A stretch of DNA of 64,000 bases from assembly GCA_949300365.1 (NCBI GenBank), contig CASGEC010000003.1, positions 60,918-124,917 on the forward strand, written 5' to 3'. The notes beneath the pieces are model-generated. The model had not been told where the DNA came from and made no database searches. It saw nothing but the letters and a program-made list of their open reading frames with translations. The DNA comes from an uncultured Bacillota bacterium. GTDB lineage: Bacteria > Bacillota_I > Bacilli_A > RFN20 > CAG-288. Within the stretch, counting starts at the first letter, position 1; each line of letters opens with the position of its first letter. This document shows positions 41,990 to 50,826 of this stretch, one piece after another. The position numbers were made by a program, and so were the translations under genes.

Positions 41990-43318
41990 CTATTCCCCGG
42001 CGATGGAAAGAGAAGAGACAACTGCGGATGGTGTGACGATGCCACTGACGCTTTCGGGATCGATATCCTCGCCGACGGCGACAATGTTTTCCATCATGTC
42101 CTTGAGGTTTCCCGACACCACGATCATGCTGACGGCCTCGCAGACTTTCCCATCGCGGATACGATAGCCTTCGCAGGGAAGGGAGAAGTGGAGGCTCATG
42201 CCATCGATGCCGGAATTGAGTCCGCTGATATCCGTGATATAAAGGCCGTTTCCGACTTTTTGGAGGAGCTGATCCCTATTGCAATCTCCCTTAGCCATTT
42301 TCAGAACCTGGGGCGAGGCATTCCCGTTTCCGCTTCCGCAGCCGTTGGGCTCGACCTTGTCGATATTGGCACTTTCCAAGGAGTAAAGAAGATTGGTCAA
42401 GACACCATCCTTGATGATATCGAACTTCTTTGTCGGGACGCCATCGCTATCGAAATTGGAAGCGCCTAAGGAGAGGCATGTCGGATCGTTAAAGAGAGTG
42501 ACCTTGTCGCTTGCCACCTTCCTTCCGAGCTTTCCGGCAAAGAGAGACATCTTCTTCTGGACGGCCTTGGCGGAGAACTGGCCGATATAGAAGGCCAAAA
42601 GGCTTGCGACACACCTTCTGTCCAGAAGGATCGGATAGTCTCCGCTCGTGACGCTCTTGGCGCCGAAGAAATCCACGGCGGAGCGGATGGCCTTCTTGGA
42701 TGCCTTCTGGCTTCTCCCATAAAGCTCGTCGAGGTTCCTGAAGGAGTAGAAGGCACGCCATCCGGAGCGGGTGTCCCCGCTTTCATCCTTGCAGACGACA
42801 TAGACGCTTCCGGAGAAGATCTTGATGTCCTGGGAAGCCTGAATGCCAAAGGAGTTCGCAAAGAGGGACGTCCCTTTGACTTGGCTTACGGAGACCTCGA
42901 CCTGGTGGATTCTTTTATCCATGGCTTTCGTCTCCGAAGAGATGCGCAAGGCCAGTTTCCTAAGCTCCTGTAAATCCGCAGGGACGAATTCCTTCAAGGC
43001 AGTCGTCACCTCTGGGTAGTTCATCTTTTTGGAGAGATAGTCGCTTTTCTTTCCGTGCTTTCCATACTGGGCTGAGGAAAGGATGGCCTGAGCCATTTCC
43101 ATGGGCGTATTCCTATCGATGCGGTCGGTCGCATAATGGCCGATCCTTCCGTGATTGAGGCCCTTGCCGGAAATGTTTTGGCTGATGCCGATCTGCTGGC
43201 TCTGGATGTTTCCATCCAGGACATCGACACTGGTCTCGTCCGTCATGGAATACTGTATCTGGTAGGGATCAAGTCCCTTTTCCTTTCCGCATTGGAAGAA
43301 TTTCGAAAAATCGATCAT
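41990..43318 (-). CDS. pmbA: TldE/PmbA metalloprotease-complex subunit
   Basis: 442 residues. Partner of TldD; the pair forms a peptidase that processes peptide antibiotics and unfolded peptides. Family marks: ISGKGLNHGRIGHYATDR in the N-terminal domain, ILLDRRCVASLLAFYIGQFSA, and the C-terminal GLYITDISGLNSGIDGMSLHFSLPCEGYRI in parts. It lacks the HExxxH motif, as PmbA does. Starts overlapping tldD by 4 bases. Confidence 0.92.
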   Translation of the reverse strand: MIDFSKFFQCGKEKGLDPYQIQYSMTDETSVDVLDGNIQSQQIGISQNISGKGLNHGRIGHYATDRIDRNTPMEMAQAILSSAQYGKHGKKSDYLSKKMNYPEVTTALKEFVPADLQELRKLALRISSETKAMDKRIHQVEVSVSQVKGTSLFANSFGIQASQDIKIFSGSVYVVCKDESGDTRSGWRAFYSFRNLDELYGRSQKASKKAIRSAVDFFGAKSVTSGDYPILLDRRCVASLLAFYIGQFSAKAVQKKMSLFAGKLGRKVASDKVTLFNDPTCLSLGASNFDSDGVPTKKFDIIKDGVLTNLLYSLESANIDKVEPNGCGSGNGNASPQVLKMAKGDCNRDQLLQKVGNGLYITDISGLNSGIDGMSLHFSLPCEGYRIRDGKVCEAVSMIVVSGNLKDMMENIVAVGEDIDPESVSGIVTPSAVVSSLSIAGE

Positions 43319-44718
43319 TGTTCTTCTCCCCCTTCCCCGCCGACGAGGATCTTCGAAATCAGAAGGGTCGGTTGGCCGACCTCAACGCAACAGCTTCCGG
43401 AAGAAGCGCCGCATTCCCCGGCCGCCCTCCGGAGATCGTTTCCGACCATGGTGATGCGCTTGAGGATCTCATAGCCATAGCCCGTCAAGGATACCGGCCG
43501 GACCAGATGGGCGATCTTTCCGTCCTTGATGCGGTAGGCTGTCGTCGAGGTGAAGATGAACTTGTCGGTGGAGGAATCGACCTGGCCGCCGCTGAGGTCT
43601 TCGCAATACAGCCCATCCTTGACGGAGGCGATGATGTCCTTGGGATCGTCCTTGCCATTGTCGATGAAGGTGTTGGTCATGCGGGTAGTCGGAAGATAGC
43701 GATAGTTCTCCCTTCGACAGCATCCCGTCGGCTTTCGTGTCTTGTCGACCTTGCGGGCGGTAAGCCGGTCCAGCATGAAATTGACGAGAACCCCGTCCTT
43801 GATGAGCTGGTTTCTTGTCGGGAGGACGCCTTCATCGTCGATATTTTCCGTTCCCCAGCCATTGGCGATGGTGCCGTCATCGACGGCATTGACGCACGGG
43901 GAAGCGATGCTCTGTCCGATCTTGTCATGGAACGGGCTTGTCTTGTCGGCGATAGCGGAGCCCTCCAAGGGATGGCCGCAGGCCTCATGGAAGAGAACGC
44001 CCCCAAATCCTTTTCCAAGGACGACCGGCATCTCCCCAGAGGGAGAGGAAGGAGCGCTTAGAAGGGCGATGGCAAACTTGGCGCATTGCCTTGCCAAGGA
44101 AACGATATCCGTCCTTTCAAGAAGCTCCAGGCCACAGGAAAGTCCCGGCATCTGATAGCCGTTTTGAAACTGCGTGCCATCGGTAGCGGTGACGTTGATG
44201 GTCAGATGCGTGCGGACGCGGTTATCCTCAAAACACACGCCATCAGAATTGTAGATCTCGATATGCTCGTCTTCCTCATAGAGAGAGCCGAGGAAGTCCT
44301 GGACCTTGTCGCTGAAGAGGAAGGCCTCTTTCTCGCCCTTGCGGAGATAGTCAAGCTTCTTCTTCGTCGACCATTCCGAATGGGGGATCAAGACCGGGTT
44401 CCGGTTTGGGATCCTCTTCTTGGCAAGCTTCTCGACAGAAAGGATCCTTGTGCCGTCAAATCCCCGCGCCAGGTTCTCCGCCAAACGCAGGACATCTTCA
44501 TAGCCGACAGAGGCCGTATAGCCATAGACCGTCTGGTCATCCTTAAGGATCCTCAGGCCGATACCCGACGTCCGCCCGGAAGAGACGGAATCGACTTTCC
44601 GATACCGGCGCCGATAGCCGGCTGTCCTTTCGTCCTGAAAATAGATCTCGGCATAGTCGCCGCCGGATTGAAGCAAGGCATTGAGAATCGATAAAGCTTC
44701 CTTTGACGTAAAAAGCAT
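43315..44718 (-). CDS. tldD: TldD metalloprotease
   Basis: 467 residues. Zinc motif HEACGH (~238, HExxxH) in GGVLFHEACGHPLEG, with the third-ligand region near CGASSGSCCVEVGQPTLLIS at the C-terminus. DERTAGYRRRYRKVDSV near the start is typical. With PmbA it forms the TldDE peptidase, in other bacteria involved in maturing ribosomally made peptides. The gene pair is translationally coupled. Confidence 0.94.
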   Translation of the reverse strand: MLFTSKEALSILNALLQSGGDYAEIYFQDERTAGYRRRYRKVDSVSSGRTSGIGLRILKDDQTVYGYTASVGYEDVLRLAENLARGFDGTRILSVEKLAKKRIPNRNPVLIPHSEWSTKKKLDYLRKGEKEAFLFSDKVQDFLGSLYEEDEHIEIYNSDGVCFEDNRVRTHLTINVTATDGTQFQNGYQMPGLSCGLELLERTDIVSLARQCAKFAIALLSAPSSPSGEMPVVLGKGFGGVLFHEACGHPLEGSAIADKTSPFHDKIGQSIASPCVNAVDDGTIANGWGTENIDDEGVLPTRNQLIKDGVLVNFMLDRLTARKVDKTRKPTGCCRRENYRYLPTTRMTNTFIDNGKDDPKDIIASVKDGLYCEDLSGGQVDSSTDKFIFTSTTAYRIKDGKIAHLVRPVSLTGYGYEILKRITMVGNDLRRAAGECGASSGSCCVEVGQPTLLISKILVGGEGGEEQ

Positions 44719-44757
44719 GAACCTCTTCCTTTCCTGTGCAGGAGCCTCAAGGAAGGC

Positions 44758-45774
44758 TTACTGCGCCTTTGTTCTTTTCTTCTTCAGCTTGGGAGCCTTC
44801 ATGAAGTTGCGATAGGTGAAGGCGATGTTGAAGACGGCGAAGATTCCGGTGAAGGCCGCAAGAACCCAAGCCTGGATGTTGACAGGGACTTCCATGCCGA
44901 AGAAATCGATCATGAAGGAGAAGGGATCGCTATCCAAGACGAGTCCGAACTGGGTAAGAAGCGTATTGGTGATTTCCTGGATGTCCGCCCCGGGAATGTT
45001 GAGCGAATCCAGCATGGAAAGGACATGGTAGAGCGGTCCGCTCATGAAGTAGTTGCGGAAAAGGGAGGCCGAATAGGTGCCCGGGAAGAAGACGGTGATC
45101 TTCTGGATGATGCCCGTCGCCGGGAAATAGGCCCCGATGACAAAGCCCACCGCTGCCGAGGCAATTGCGACGATTGATGAAAGAGTGCTTTCCGTCTTGA
45201 CGAAGTTGCAGACGAAGAAAGTCAGGAAAGCCGCATTCATCGTCGAAAGAAGAATGATGCCGACAAGGGCGAGGAAGTCGACAAAGTCGATCATGAATGC
45301 CCCATAGGCGGCCAAGTAGATCATGCACAGGCAGAGGACGAGGAAATTGACCAGGAAGCAGACGATCGTGTTGAAGGAGAAATAGGAAACCATGACGATG
45401 CGGCTGGATATCGGGGAGGAGATGAAGTCCCTGTTGGCCCCGCGTTCCTTGTCGCGGACAAGAATGTAGTTGGTATTGAGCGAAACCGTGATGCAGCTGA
45501 CGGCAAGGACACCGGCCATCATCCAGCAGTCGGCAAGGGCGTAGATCTTCGCCTGCTGGGTTTCCGTCAACTGGTCGAAGATATCAAGGCTTGCCTGGAT
45601 GCCATCGATCATCATTCCGCGGAGAAAGATGATATAGACGATGAAGATGACGACAGGCACCATCATCGTAAAGAGGACGGTCGTCCAATTCTTCGAGAAG
45701 ACAAGGATATGTCTTTTCGTCAATGTTAGAAAGACACGGAATTGTTCCTGGAATCGTTTGAAGGTTTCAGCCAT
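44758..45774 (-). CDS. ABC-2 type exporter permease
   Basis: 338 residues from the ATG at 45772-45774, with GGAGGGTGA correctly placed; the GTG upstream is too close. Six helices in the ABC-2 pattern: one near 27-50, a long extracellular loop, then DKERGANRDFISSPIS, four central helices and a last at ~300-320. Works with the ATPase encoded just upstream (8-base overlap) to export drugs, lipids or polymers. Substrate unknown. Confidence 0.87.
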   Translation of the reverse strand: MAETFKRFQEQFRVFLTLTKRHILVFSKNWTTVLFTMMVPVVIFIVYIIFLRGMMIDGIQASLDIFDQLTETQQAKIYALADCWMMAGVLAVSCITVSLNTNYILVRDKERGANRDFISSPISSRIVMVSYFSFNTIVCFLVNFLVLCLCMIYLAAYGAFMIDFVDFLALVGIILLSTMNAAFLTFFVCNFVKTESTLSSIVAIASAAVGFVIGAYFPATGIIQKITVFFPGTYSASLFRNYFMSGPLYHVLSMLDSLNIPGADIQEITNTLLTQFGLVLDSDPFSFMIDFFGMEVPVNIQAWVLAAFTGIFAVFNIAFTYRNFMKAPKLKKKRTKAQ

Positions 45775-46756
45775 TGGATTCACCCTCCGTGGAATTCTTG
45801 TCGATACCGGTGATGTTCAAGAAGACATCGTCCATGTCCCCTTTCTTGACCTCGAAGTCATGGATGATATCCTGGTTTCGATCCAAAAAGGAGATGGCCT
45901 GCTTTGAGGAAAGGACGCGTATCCGGTAATACTTGCCATCGGCATTGTATTGGAAGGGAAGGTTCTCTTTTTCAATCCGCTTCTCGACTTCCCCGTCCTT
46001 GTGGCCATAGAGAAGGACATAGTCGCCAGAATAGGCGTTCTTGAGTTCGGTCGGGGTTCCGCGGGCGATGATGTTTCCCTTGTTCATGATCACGACATAG
46101 GTCGCCTTTTCCGCTTCCTCCATGTAGTGGGTCGTCAAAAATACGGTCATGCCGGTCTTTTCGCGGAGACGATTGACGAGGTTCCACACGGCGATGCGGG
46201 TCTGGGGATCCAAGCCCGTCGTCGGCTCGTCGAGAATAAGAAGGCGTGGATCATGGACCATGGCGCGGGCGATGTCGACTCTTCTCTTCTGGCCTCCGGA
46301 AAGCTTTCCCAAGGGCCTGTCCATGAAGGAAGAGAGATCCAGCATCTCGGAAAGCTTTTCAAGGCGTTTCTTCCAAACGGCTCCGCGGATACCGTAGAAC
46401 CCGGCGCGGATCGTCAGATTCTCCCGTGGCGTCAGTTCCTTGTCCAGGATGGAATTCTGGAAGACGATACCGATCTTGCTCTTGATGGCCTGCGGCTTCT
46501 TGTCGATGTCATAGCCATCGACATAGATCTTTCCGGAATCCTTGTCCAGGATGGAGCAGATGATGTTGATGGTGGTGGATTTTCCGGCGCCGTTCAGGCC
46601 GAGGAAGGCAAAGAGGGATCCCTTGCGCACCGAAAAGGAAATATCGTTGACGGCGCAAAGTCCCCCGTAGGTCTTGACGAGATGGTCGACGATAAGGATG
46701 TCGTCCGTCTCCAGGTCCTTCTTCATCCCCTGGGACAGGAAGTCGGAAATTTTCAT
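45767..46756 (-). CDS. ABC exporter ATPase (DrrA/NatA-like)
   Basis: 329 residues. Walker A GLNGAGKST (~53-61), Q-loop VFQNSILDKELT (~99), signature GKLSGGQKRR (~154), Walker B LLILDEPTTGLDP, switch His TTHYMEEA. The C-terminal DUF4162-like extension is present. Starts by overlapping the lysS stop (ATGA) and is coupled to its permease downstream. Energy unit of the exporter. Confidence 0.92.
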   Translation of the reverse strand: MKISDFLSQGMKKDLETDDILIVDHLVKTYGGLCAVNDISFSVRKGSLFAFLGLNGAGKSTTINIICSILDKDSGKIYVDGYDIDKKPQAIKSKIGIVFQNSILDKELTPRENLTIRAGFYGIRGAVWKKRLEKLSEMLDLSSFMDRPLGKLSGGQKRRVDIARAMVHDPRLLILDEPTTGLDPQTRIAVWNLVNRLREKTGMTVFLTTHYMEEAEKATYVVIMNKGNIIARGTPTELKNAYSGDYVLLYGHKDGEVEKRIEKENLPFQYNADGKYYRIRVLSSKQAISFLDRNQDIIHDFEVKKGDMDDVFLNITGIDKNSTEGESNG

Positions 46757-48252
46757 CTTCTCTTGAGCGTCGGGAAGAGGAGAACCTCACGGATGGAATC
46801 GGATTCGGTCAGGAACATGACCATTCGGTCGATGCCAAAGCCGATACCGCCGGCAGGGGGCATGCCATATTCCAGAGCCTCGCAGAAATCGTTGTCGACC
46901 TCACAGGCTTCGTCGTTTCCCTTTTTCTTTTCCTCGACCTGTTCCTCGAAGCGCGCTCTCTGGTCGATGGGGTCGTTGAGTTCCGTAAAGGCGTTGCACA
47001 TTTCCTTGCAGGAGATATACAGCTCAAAGCGCTGGGTGAAGCGGGGATCTTCCGGATCCTTCTTGGCGAGCGGGGAAATGTCGACCGGATGCTGATAGAC
47101 AAAGGTCGGCTGGACCAGAGTCCCCTCGACGAACTTCTCGAAGAAGGCGTTGATGACATGGCCATAGGCAAAGTGCTTCTCGACGGGAACGTCGTGCTCC
47201 TTTGCAAGGGCAAGGGCTTCTTCCGTGGTCTGGACCTTCTTGAAGTCGATGCCGGTCTTCTCCTGGACAAGCTCGCACATGGTCGCATGGCGGAAAGGCT
47301 TGGAGACGTCGATGTCGTTGCCCAGCCAATGGAAGGTCTCCTTGCCGAGGACTTCCTTTCCAAGGTAATGGAAAAGGTCTTCGGTCATCTTGGCCATGTC
47401 GGAAAGGTCGCCATAGGCCATATAGGCCTCCATGGTCGTGAATTCCGGGTTGTGGGTCGTATCGATGCCTTCGTTGCGGAACATACGGCCGATTTCATAG
47501 ACCCTCTCCATGCCGCCGACAAGAAGCCGCTTCAAGGCAAGCTCAGTGGCGATACGGAGATAGAAATCCTGGTCCAAGGCGTTGTGGTGGGTGATGAAGG
47601 GACGGGCGTTGGCACCGCCGAGGATCGGGGAGAGAATGGAGGTCTCTACCTCGACATAGCCTTTCTGGTCCATGAACTTCTGGATGCCGCGGATGATGCG
47701 CGGACGAAGGAAGGCGATCCTCCTGGAATCCTCGTTGACGATAAGGTCGACATAGCGCCGACGATAGCGCTCTTCCTGGTCGGTCAAGCCGTGGAACTTG
47801 TCCGGAAGAGGGCGGAGAGCCTTGACCAAATGCGTGTACTTGCTCACGCGGATGGTGACTTCGCCCGTCTTCGTCTTCATCATGACGCCTTTGATGCCGC
47901 AGATGTCACCGAGATCCGCCAACTTGAAGAGGGCATAGTTGTCCTCTCCGACGATATCCTGACGGATATAGCACTGGATCCTTCCTTCCCTGTCCTGGAG
48001 AGTGAAGAAAGAGGCCTTTCCCATCTTCCTGAGGAGGACGATACGTCCGGCGATGGAAACCTTGGCTTCCTCACAGACTTCCTCGCTGGCGAGGGATCCA
48101 TACTTCTCCTTAAGCGACGTGCTTGTCGCATTGACGTCGAACTTGTGTCCAAAGGGATCGATTCCCTTCTCGGCATAGAGGGAGAGCTTCTCCCTTCTTC
48201 TCTGTTCCTGGTCGTTGAGATCGTCGACCGGTCTTGCGCTCTTGTTTTCCAT
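46753..48252 (-). CDS. lysS: Lysyl-tRNA synthetase (class II)
   Basis: 499 residues from the ATG at 48250-48252 behind AAAGG; a TTG five codons upstream overlaps that site. N-terminal OB anticodon domain (~55-155, AGRIVLLRKMGKASFF) and class II core: motif 1 around RRYVDLIVNEDSR, motif 2 GIDTTHNPEFTTMEAY (~270), motif 3 GGIGFGIDRMVMFLT near the end. Charges tRNA-Lys. It heads an operon with the ABC exporter, an uncommon pairing. Confidence 0.97.
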   Translation of the reverse strand: MENKSARPVDDLNDQEQRRREKLSLYAEKGIDPFGHKFDVNATSTSLKEKYGSLASEEVCEEAKVSIAGRIVLLRKMGKASFFTLQDREGRIQCYIRQDIVGEDNYALFKLADLGDICGIKGVMMKTKTGEVTIRVSKYTHLVKALRPLPDKFHGLTDQEERYRRRYVDLIVNEDSRRIAFLRPRIIRGIQKFMDQKGYVEVETSILSPILGGANARPFITHHNALDQDFYLRIATELALKRLLVGGMERVYEIGRMFRNEGIDTTHNPEFTTMEAYMAYGDLSDMAKMTEDLFHYLGKEVLGKETFHWLGNDIDVSKPFRHATMCELVQEKTGIDFKKVQTTEEALALAKEHDVPVEKHFAYGHVINAFFEKFVEGTLVQPTFVYQHPVDISPLAKKDPEDPRFTQRFELYISCKEMCNAFTELNDPIDQRARFEEQVEEKKKGNDEACEVDNDFCEALEYGMPPAGGIGFGIDRMVMFLTESDSIREVLLFPTLKRR

Positions 48253-48284
48253 GTGGCTGCCTTTCAAAAATATAAAGCTTAGAT

Positions 48285-48290
48285 ATTATA
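48285..48290 (-). promoter_or_regulatory. -10 box of lysS operon
   Basis: TATAAT on the minus strand, 32 bases before the ATG, with TTGGCT 18 bases further upstream. Confidence 0.5.
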
Positions 48291-48498
48291 TAAGAATATT
48301 TCTATAAGAGCCAACAGAGGAAGAAAGCACCAGGAGAGAAGGCCATTTTCTTCTTTCCTTCCTCGACAAGATCGAATTCCGTCAGGAAAGTTCCCATAGG
48401 AAAAGCATTCGACGCTTCGTTTGTGGACTTAAGGATGCACCCAAAACAATCCAATATCACAAGCTATCTATGAAAAGAGTACAACCTATTTTTCTTGC

Positions 48499-49839
48499 TT
48501 ACCTTCTGCGGACAGGCTGAAGGACGGGCATGCCTTCTTCCGGAAGCGGCTCTATCTCCACCTTCTTGCCTTTTTCCTTCTTCTGGGCCCTCTTCGCCTT
48601 GGCTTTCTCGGCCTTGAGCTGTCTGGCCTTCTCCTGCTGTTCCTTCTTCCTTGCCGCCTCTTCCTGCTGCTTCCGTTCCTTTTCCTTGTCCTTCAGGGCC
48701 TTGGACTTCGCGGAAAAGACATGCCAGTTCTTGCGAAAGGAGGAAATCGTGGCCCGGACGACCTTTCCGATGACCTTGTCCTTGCGCATTTCCTTGAAGA
48801 GAGAGGTGATGACCCTCTTCATGGCATTGGGGAAATCGTCGAAGATATCCACCGCCGTCTCGTATCCGATCTGGTCGATCGTCCGGAAGAAGATACCGAC
48901 GAATTCCTTTCTTTCCACATAGGGAAGGGACTCGACAAGGTCGATGAGGGAAGCATCCAGGTAATAGGAAATCGGGGAGCGGGGCTGATGGACGAAATGC
49001 GTCCCATCGACAAGCCAGGTATAGGCATCATGGGCATTGAAAAGGTTCGTTCCTACCTGATAGCCGACGGAATAAGTGATCTTGTCGTGATGGAGAAGGA
49101 TACCGATGATGGAGTCCTTGGGAACGATGTGGATGATTTTCTCCTTTATCCTCTCATAGCCTGCGGAAGAAAACTTGCTCATGTGGAGTCCCGGGCCATC
49201 GTTGGAATAGATGTGGATAAGTCGGCTTTCCTCCTTCGCCGTCAAAGTGAGGCAGGAGTAGACAGCAAAGACGCCTCCCTTGGAATGGCCCATGACGCGG
49301 AAAGGACGCAAGGGATGCTTCTTCAGGCAGCGCTTGAGGAAGAGACGGGAGAGCCTTTGCCCGGTGGTCTCGTCCATGAAGATCATGTTGAAGTCTTCCT
49401 TCCATCCCAAAAGGGAGTTGTCCGTCCCGCGGAAGACGATGTTGAGCGACTTGTCCGGTGCCAAGAAGGCCATGCCGGTAAATTGGGCTTCCTTGTCATG
49501 GCTGAAGACGTTCTGGAAATTCACAAGGCGCAGGGAGCCGTAGCGCTTGGAGTCCAACATTGCCAAGGCAAGGAAAAGATGCTTCTTCGCCCATTCGGAT
49601 TCATTATCATATTCTTTTTTCTGAACGGTCGGAAGATAAAGAAGGAGAAGATTCCTTAATGTTAGCGGCTTTGAAAAGGGATTCGGAAGGACCTTCTCGA
49701 AGGAAATATAGGAAAGTTCCGAAAGGACGACATTGTCGATGTCGTTGAAAGGAAGCTGGGAAAAAGTCTTGTCCCGATTCTCGTAGACATAGTCAAGAAG
49801 GGTCTTTTCCACATAGGGCGTCTTTTCCGTTTCTGCCAT
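48499..49839 (-). CDS. Mbeg1-like (DUF2974) lipase/esterase
   Basis: 446 residues from the ATG at 49837-49839, preceded by AAGGAG. Class-3-lipase style core: FTGMAFLAPDKSLNIVFRGTDNS (oxyanion region, in parts ~118-140), nucleophile Ser in RVMGHSKGG (~180-188), and later Asp/His candidates. This fits the Mbeg1-like alpha/beta hydrolases of Bacillota, whose substrates are unknown. The last ~80 residues are a Lys/Glu/Arg/Gln-rich helical tail, probably a coiled coil. No signal peptide. Lies 35 bases after ppx, likely in the same operon. Confidence 0.78.
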   Translation of the reverse strand: MAETEKTPYVEKTLLDYVYENRDKTFSQLPFNDIDNVVLSELSYISFEKVLPNPFSKPLTLRNLLLLYLPTVQKKEYDNESEWAKKHLFLALAMLDSKRYGSLRLVNFQNVFSHDKEAQFTGMAFLAPDKSLNIVFRGTDNSLLGWKEDFNMIFMDETTGQRLSRLFLKRCLKKHPLRPFRVMGHSKGGVFAVYSCLTLTAKEESRLIHIYSNDGPGLHMSKFSSAGYERIKEKIIHIVPKDSIIGILLHHDKITYSVGYQVGTNLFNAHDAYTWLVDGTHFVHQPRSPISYYLDASLIDLVESLPYVERKEFVGIFFRTIDQIGYETAVDIFDDFPNAMKRVITSLFKEMRKDKVIGKVVRATISSFRKNWHVFSAKSKALKDKEKERKQQEEAARKKEQQEKARQLKAEKAKAKRAQKKEKGKKVEIEPLPEEGMPVLQPVRRR

Positions 49840-49874
49840 GTCCTTTCTCCTTTCCGATTCCTTTCGGAATCCAA

Positions 49875-50774
49875 TCAAATAACGTTCATGTCCTTCTGGA
49901 TCAGGGAATCGACGATGCCATCGCCCAAGCCGACAAGCGGGACGAGTATATCTTCGGCATTGATGAGGTCGGCGACAAGAAGGAAGATATAGCCTGCCGG
50001 GATGATGACGTCCGCACGGTCGGGCTTGAGCTTGAACTTGCTCATGCGCTCGGTGACGTCCATCTCCTTCAGGGTCTTGTATTCCTTCTCAAGGTCGCGC
50101 ACGGGAAGGACGTGGATTCCTTTCTTGTCCTTGTGTCCGGACATCTTCCAATAGCGGTTGATGTTTCCGCCGGTCCCGACGATATCCATCCTTCCGTACT
50201 CGCTCTTGTACTTCCGGAGGAGCTTCTTCATCACTTCCCAGGTCTCTTCCTTGTCGGCCTTGGCAAGGATTCTAAGCGTGCCAAGAGGGAAGGACTGGGA
50301 ATAGACAGTGTTTCCCTTGACGTAGATGGTGATTTCCGTCGATCCGCCACCGACATCCACGAAGACGTATTTTCCTTCGTCGAGCTTGAGGTCGTTTCCG
50401 ATCTTGGAGATGGTATTGGCTTCCCTCTCGCCGGAAATAATTTCGACGTTGACGCCCGTTTCCTTGCGGATCCTGTCGATGACGTCCTTTCCGTTTTCCG
50501 CCTCACGCAGGGCCGATGTGGCAAGGGCCTCGAAGTCAAGGACATCGTAGATTTCCATCAGGGACTTGAAGGCGCTGACCGTCTTCACCAGCTGCTCTTC
50601 CTTCTTTTCCCGGATGGTCCCATAACGGAACACGTCCGCGCCAAGGCGAAGGGGAACGCGGACTTCCTGTACCTTGAAGGAGGTCAGCTTGCCCCCGGAG
50701 AGGCTGACGTTCTTGATGACCATCCTTGCCGCATTTGTGCCGATGTCGATGCTGCCGTAATATCCGTTTTTCAT
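49875..50774 (-). CDS. ppx: Exopolyphosphatase / Ppx-GppA phosphatase
   Basis: 299 residues, the short two-domain form. Actin-like ATPase fold marks: YYGSIDIGTNAARMVI (~6-20), SALREAENG, EIISGEREANTI and VFVDVGGGSTEITIY (~136-150), and MDIVGTGGNINRY. It removes phosphate from polyphosphate ends, or hydrolyses pppGpp. It follows ppk by ~52 bases with its own TACAAT box and a GAGGA site. Probably balances PPK in polyphosphate turnover. Confidence 0.93.
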   Translation of the reverse strand: MKNGYYGSIDIGTNAARMVIKNVSLSGGKLTSFKVQEVRVPLRLGADVFRYGTIREKKEEQLVKTVSAFKSLMEIYDVLDFEALATSALREAENGKDVIDRIRKETGVNVEIISGEREANTISKIGNDLKLDEGKYVFVDVGGGSTEITIYVKGNTVYSQSFPLGTLRILAKADKEETWEVMKKLLRKYKSEYGRMDIVGTGGNINRYWKMSGHKDKKGIHVLPVRDLEKEYKTLKEMDVTERMSKFKLKPDRADVIIPAGYIFLLVADLINAEDILVPLVGLGDGIVDSLIQKDMNVI

Positions 50775-50800
50775 ATCGATGTCCTCTTTTCAATGCTCCT

Positions 50801-50806
50801 ATTGTA
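50801..50806 (-). promoter_or_regulatory. -10 box before ppx
   Basis: TACAAT on the minus strand in the 52-base ppk-ppx gap; -35 would lie in the end of ppk and is weak. Confidence 0.35.
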
Positions 50807-50826
50807 AAGAATGAAAAGAAGGATAT

